Origin: Desulfobacteraceae bacterium
GTDB lineage: Bacteria > Desulfobacterota > Desulfobacteria > Desulfobacterales > SURF-7
Length of the DNA stretch: 8,574 bases
NCBI GenBank assembly: GCA_030619585.1
Contig: JAUXBD010000033.1
Location: 1 to 8,574, forward strand
Direction of reading: 5' to 3'
Of this stretch, positions 7,046 through 8,574 are shown one piece after another. The number at the start of each line of letters is the position of its first letter. The first letter of the stretch is position 1. The translations under genes were made by a program, and so were the position numbers. Under the pieces are notes generated by a model. It ran no database searches. It worked only from the letters and a program-made list of their open reading frames with translations, and had not been told where the DNA came from.

Positions 7046-7564
7046 ATGAAAGTGAAGGATACAAAAAAAAAGATTTTTTGTAGTTTTTGCGGTTCTAAAC
7101 TAGTTGAAAAGGTATGTGAGGGTCGCCTCCGCCCTTTTTGCGAGCATTGCAATGAACCGATTTATGAAAATCCCGTGCCAGCCACAGCTGTTGTTCTTAT
7201 TGATGATAAAGGCGATGTGCTACTTGTAAAAAGAGGTGTTGAACCCAAAAAAGGTTCATGGTGCCTGCCGGGAGGTTTTATGGAACTTGGAGAAACCCCT
7301 GAAAAAGGCGCTTTAAGAGAACTGGAAGAGGAGACCGGGCTTAAGGGAAAAATCAACATCCTTCTTGGTGTTACATCAAACGAAAGCCCAAGATATAACA
7401 CCGTACTTATTATTGGCTTTCTTGTGATGGACTATTGCGGTGACCTTATCCCCGGAGACGATGCATCTGATGCCGGATTTTTTCACCCCGATGAACTCCC
7501 CCACATCGCCTTTGAAAGTCATAAGCGCTTTATCAGGATATATTGTTCTGCCCATGCGCAATAG
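7046..7564 (+). CDS. Nudix hydrolase with N-terminal zinc ribbon
   Basis: This 172-residue protein is predicted to hydrolyse a nucleoside diphosphate linked to another group (for example an ADP-sugar, dinucleotide or oxidised nucleotide) using divalent metal. A zinc ribbon is formed by C12/C15 and C32/C35 (FCSFCG ... FCEHC). The Nudix box fits Gx5Ex7REUxEExGU exactly at residues 77-99: G77, E83, R91, E92, E95, E96, G98 and L99. The zinc-ribbon plus single Nudix arrangement resembles small ADP-ribose or NADH pyrophosphatase-like proteins. It lacks the long N-terminal domain of NudC, so I give no gene symbol. An in-frame stop lies directly upstream at 7031-7033, so ATG 7046 is the first possible start. 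The only strong Shine-Dalgarno-like sequence, AGGAGGGG (7012-7019), is about 26 nt upstream, suggesting coupling to the aldolase. Confidence 0.9.
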   Translation: MKVKDTKKKIFCSFCGSKLVEKVCEGRLRPFCEHCNEPIYENPVPATAVVLIDDKGDVLLVKRGVEPKKGSWCLPGGFMELGETPEKGALRELEEETGLKGKINILLGVTSNESPRYNTVLIIGFLVMDYCGDLIPGDDASDAGFFHPDELPHIAFESHKRFIRIYCSAHAQ

Positions 7565-7592
7565 AACTCTTTCGGGACGACATGAGAAACAT

Positions 7593-7622
7593 ACATTATC
7601 AACAATCCCAAAATCATAATGT
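7593..7622. repeat. AT-rich inverted repeat downstream of the Nudix gene
   Basis: ACATTAT (7593-7599) and ATAATGT (7616-7622) are perfect reverse complements separated by 16 nt. This is about three half-turns centre to centre and could be an operator. There is no T-run to make it a terminator. Chance occurrence in AT-rich spacer is quite possible. Confidence 0.3.
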
Positions 7623-7657
7623 TCACACAATCTTTTCTTGGGTTTTAAGGTTGACAT

Positions 7658-7665
7658 GCCGATAG
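7658..7665 (+). promoter_or_regulatory. Possible sigma-28 (flagellar) -10 element
   Basis: GCCGATAG matches the enterobacterial sigma-28 -10 consensus GCCGATAA at seven of eight positions. It lies about 13 bp upstream of the Shine-Dalgarno, so the transcript would include the ribosome site. The matching -35 (TAAA-type, 15 bp upstream) is not visible; TGGGTTTT is found there instead. The call is therefore tentative and rests partly on the flagellar-linked family suspected for the next gene. Confidence 0.3.
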
Positions 7666-7690
7666 TAGCGTTAAGTTTAAGGAGCTTTTT

Positions 7691-8113
7691 ATGAAGATAC
7701 CAGCTTATCAGATGCATAAGGTGATGAAGATGTATGCCAAACAACTTAGCCAGAGCAAAATTCTGGACAGGCAAAACAATCGTGGAGAAATCCCGTTTTC
7801 TGATAAGATTAGTATATCCGCAAAAGGAAAACGAAAGGCTATTATTGATAAAATCACTAATGATATTGTCAACAGGATCACCGGGCTTGGACCTAATGAT
7901 GCGGTTGATCATGAAATTGTAAATAAAACGCAGGAAAAAATAGGTAAAAAGGTCGATTTAGGGCCGGAACAAAAACCGCTGTTTGTTTTCAATGTGATTG
8001 ATGAAAAGAATGAAAAGGCCACCACTTCGCTTTCTGTGGAAGAGTCCGGTTTTTTAATCGAACATCTTGAACAGTTAACTAAAGAGATGGTTGATAAAAA
8101 CATGGATTCATAG
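7691..8113 (+). CDS. Small soluble protein resembling the DVU0524-type FlgM-associated family
   Basis: The 140-residue protein has no signal peptide, membrane segment or cysteine. The N-terminus (MKIPAYQMHKVMKMYAKQL) is amphipathic. A segment DKISISAKGKRKAIIDKI (residues 38-55) resembles the 'D-x-IS-x-x-(A)K' start found in FlgM-like anti-sigma factors and in the Desulfobacterota family that NCBI names after Desulfovibrio DVU0524 and associates with FlgM. A charged middle and a helical C-terminus (SVEESGFLIEHLEQLTKEM) follow. The family call is from memory of sequence style, not from alignment. The biochemical function is unknown; a role in flagellar regulation is inference. AAGGAG at 7679-7684, six bases before the ATG, supports the start. 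No flgM or other flagellar gene lies nearby in this window. It is convergent with the minus-strand gene, whose stop is 43 nt away. Confidence 0.75.
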   Translation: MKIPAYQMHKVMKMYAKQLSQSKILDRQNNRGEIPFSDKISISAKGKRKAIIDKITNDIVNRITGLGPNDAVDHEIVNKTQEKIGKKVDLGPEQKPLFVFNVIDEKNEKATTSLSVEESGFLIEHLEQLTKEMVDKNMDS

Positions 8114-8156
8114 GCCGTCTGAAAAAAGATTTTGGGATCAAAAAGATATCTCCCTT

Positions 8157-8504
8157 TTAATTGCATCCTTCTCGGGACAGCAAATCTTGATACCAACAGG
8201 CAAAATCATACATACCCTTGAACCTTTCTTCTTTGTTAATGATCCCAAGGCAGATTTCCCACGCCCCTCTTCCGTAGTCATTTGAATATTCTACATCTTT
8301 AACGCCTTGTAAAAACTCCCTTATAAGGGCCTGGCTGGTACGATTTGTTTTGTCTTTTCTTATATCAATTGGGTCGCTGGGCGCTTCAAAGGGGTCCCAT
8401 TTCTCATATCCTATCTTTAATACCCTATCCCGACCTCGCGGACCCATACCATCAAAAATTGCTCTCTTTTTCTTTTCCGTATCTTCCGGAGAGTGTTCAC
8501 TCAT
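8157..8504 (-). CDS. Conserved-looking hypothetical protein, 115 aa, unknown function
   Basis: I do not recognise a named domain. The protein starts MSEHSPEDTEKKKRAIFDGM and has a basic, helical N-terminus. Distinct compact motifs follow: KWDPFEAPSDPIDIRKDKT (residues 35-53), a helix ALIREFLQ, YSNDYGRGAWEICLGIIN (73-90) and FACWYQDLL (101-109). The density of Trp, Tyr, Gly and Cys in fixed-looking motifs suggests a folded, conserved domain. There is no signal peptide or membrane span. It looks like a small protein I associate with sulfate-reducing Desulfobacterota, but I cannot assign a function. The start at 8504 is chosen because GGAGGG (8515-8510) sits five bases upstream. A longer frame from 8564 would add 20 residues that overlap the upstream gene's coding end. 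The ATG overlaps the upstream gene's stop (ATGAGTGA), so it is probably the second gene of an operon. Confidence 0.85.
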   Translation of the reverse strand: MSEHSPEDTEKKKRAIFDGMGPRGRDRVLKIGYEKWDPFEAPSDPIDIRKDKTNRTSQALIREFLQGVKDVEYSNDYGRGAWEICLGIINKEERFKGMYDFACWYQDLLSREGCN

Positions 8505-8574
8505 TTTTTCCCTCCGCATTTTCATCCTGGCTTGGTTCATCTTTGACGCCAAAGAGATCTTCATTATAATCAGC
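8497..8574 (-). CDS. C-terminal end of an unidentified minus-strand gene (partial)
   Basis: Reading the minus strand inward from the window edge, one frame stays open for 25 codons and ends with TGA at 8499-8497. The peptide is strongly acidic (ADYNEDLFGVKDEPSQDEN, then AEGKNE), typical of a hydrophilic C-terminal tail. Its stop overlaps the start of the 115-aa gene by eight bases, the arrangement expected of coupled operon genes. Too little is present to name the product, and the frame is short enough that chance cannot be ruled out. Confidence 0.55.
   Translation of the reverse strand, partial: ADYNEDLFGVKDEPSQDENAEGKNE
8510..8515 (-). promoter_or_regulatory. Ribosome binding site deciding the start of the 115-aa gene
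   Basis: On the minus strand GGAGGG lies five bases before the ATG at 8504. The other candidate, ATG 8564, has no comparable site within the visible sequence. This favours 8504 as the true start. Confidence 0.75.

Larger units (their letters stand above)
7565..7690 (+). other. Non-coding gap before the 140-aa gene
   Basis: These 126 bases have no credible ORF. They hold an AT-rich inverted repeat (7593-7622), a weak CCCAA/TTGGG stem (7607-7642) with a short TTTT, a TTGACA (7651-7656), a GCCGATAG (7658-7665) and a Shine-Dalgarno, AAGGAG (7679-7684). Confidence 0.55.

Noticed and set aside
7382..7421. GAAAGCC/GGCTTTC inverted repeat inside the Nudix gene
   Set aside because: Seven pairs with a 26-nt loop inside coding sequence is within what chance gives in a window this size.
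7607..7642. CCCAA/TTGGG stem followed by TTTT as a terminator for the Nudix gene
   Set aside because: It has a five-pair stem with a 26-nt loop and a short T-run, below what I would call an intrinsic terminator.
7651..7656. Perfect TTGACA as a -35 box
   Set aside because: At normal spacing the -10 hexamer is poor and the transcript would start at or beyond the ribosome site, so it is unlikely to serve the downstream gene.
7376..7912. 178-codon open frame on the minus strand
   Set aside because: It lies antisense to the Nudix gene end, the spacer and the start of the 140-aa gene. Its translation shows no domain-like pattern, while the plus-strand genes have motifs and ribosome sites.
8114..8156. 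Possible bidirectional terminator between convergent genes
   Set aside because: Only GGGA/TCCC can pair cleanly, with mismatches beyond, though T-rich runs are nearby. The stem is too weak to call.
8505..8564. Longer N-terminus for the 115-aa gene (ATG at 8564)
   Set aside because: The extra 20 residues overlap the likely coding end of the upstream gene and have no ribosome site; the internal ATG at 8504 has a strong one.

Overview
This window is an ordinary-looking chromosomal segment, most likely from a sulfate-reducing Desulfobacterota (deltaproteobacterium, Desulfobacterales-like). The evidence is the moderate-to-low GC content and three gene types: a DHH-CBS-CBS-poly(A)-polymerase-like fusion protein, a run with an M50 protease, trpS, scpA and scpB, and two small proteins that resemble families I know mainly from Desulfobacterota. 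The taxonomic call is inference from gene content, not from a search.

Bases 1-5569 (+ strand) form one tightly packed unit. It starts with the 3' part of a large tRNA nucleotidyltransferase fusion, whose start lies outside the window, followed by a site-2 (M50) protease, tryptophanyl-tRNA synthetase, ScpA and ScpB. Genes overlap by 8 nt (fusion/protease) or 1 nt (trpS/scpA and scpA/scpB), or are 14 nt apart (protease/trpS), so co-transcription and translational coupling are likely. The unit mixes tRNA maturation and charging with chromosome condensation (ScpAB partner SMC). ScpB carries an unusual Asn/Gln/Asp-rich tail.

Bases 5570-5761 are a non-coding AT-rich leader with an extended -10-like promoter and nested inverted repeats. 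It precedes a second unit (5762-7564): a long, divergent class II fructose-bisphosphate aldolase-like protein and, 12 nt later, a zinc-ribbon Nudix hydrolase.

Bases 7565-7690 are a second non-coding gap. It holds an AT-rich inverted repeat and a GCCGATAG site that resembles the -10 element of flagellar sigma-28 promoters, ahead of a 140-aa protein resembling the DVU0524-type FlgM-associated family. Convergent to it, on the minus strand, lie a 115-aa protein of unknown function (8157-8504) and, overlapping its start, the last 25 codons of another minus-strand gene that runs out of the window.

I found no mobile element, CRISPR array, RNA gene or convincing defence system. The points most worth a second look are the unknown 115-aa protein, the structured leader of the aldolase unit, the variant active-site region of the aldolase, the possible sigma-28 link of the 140-aa gene, and two strong DNA inverted repeats buried inside coding sequence.
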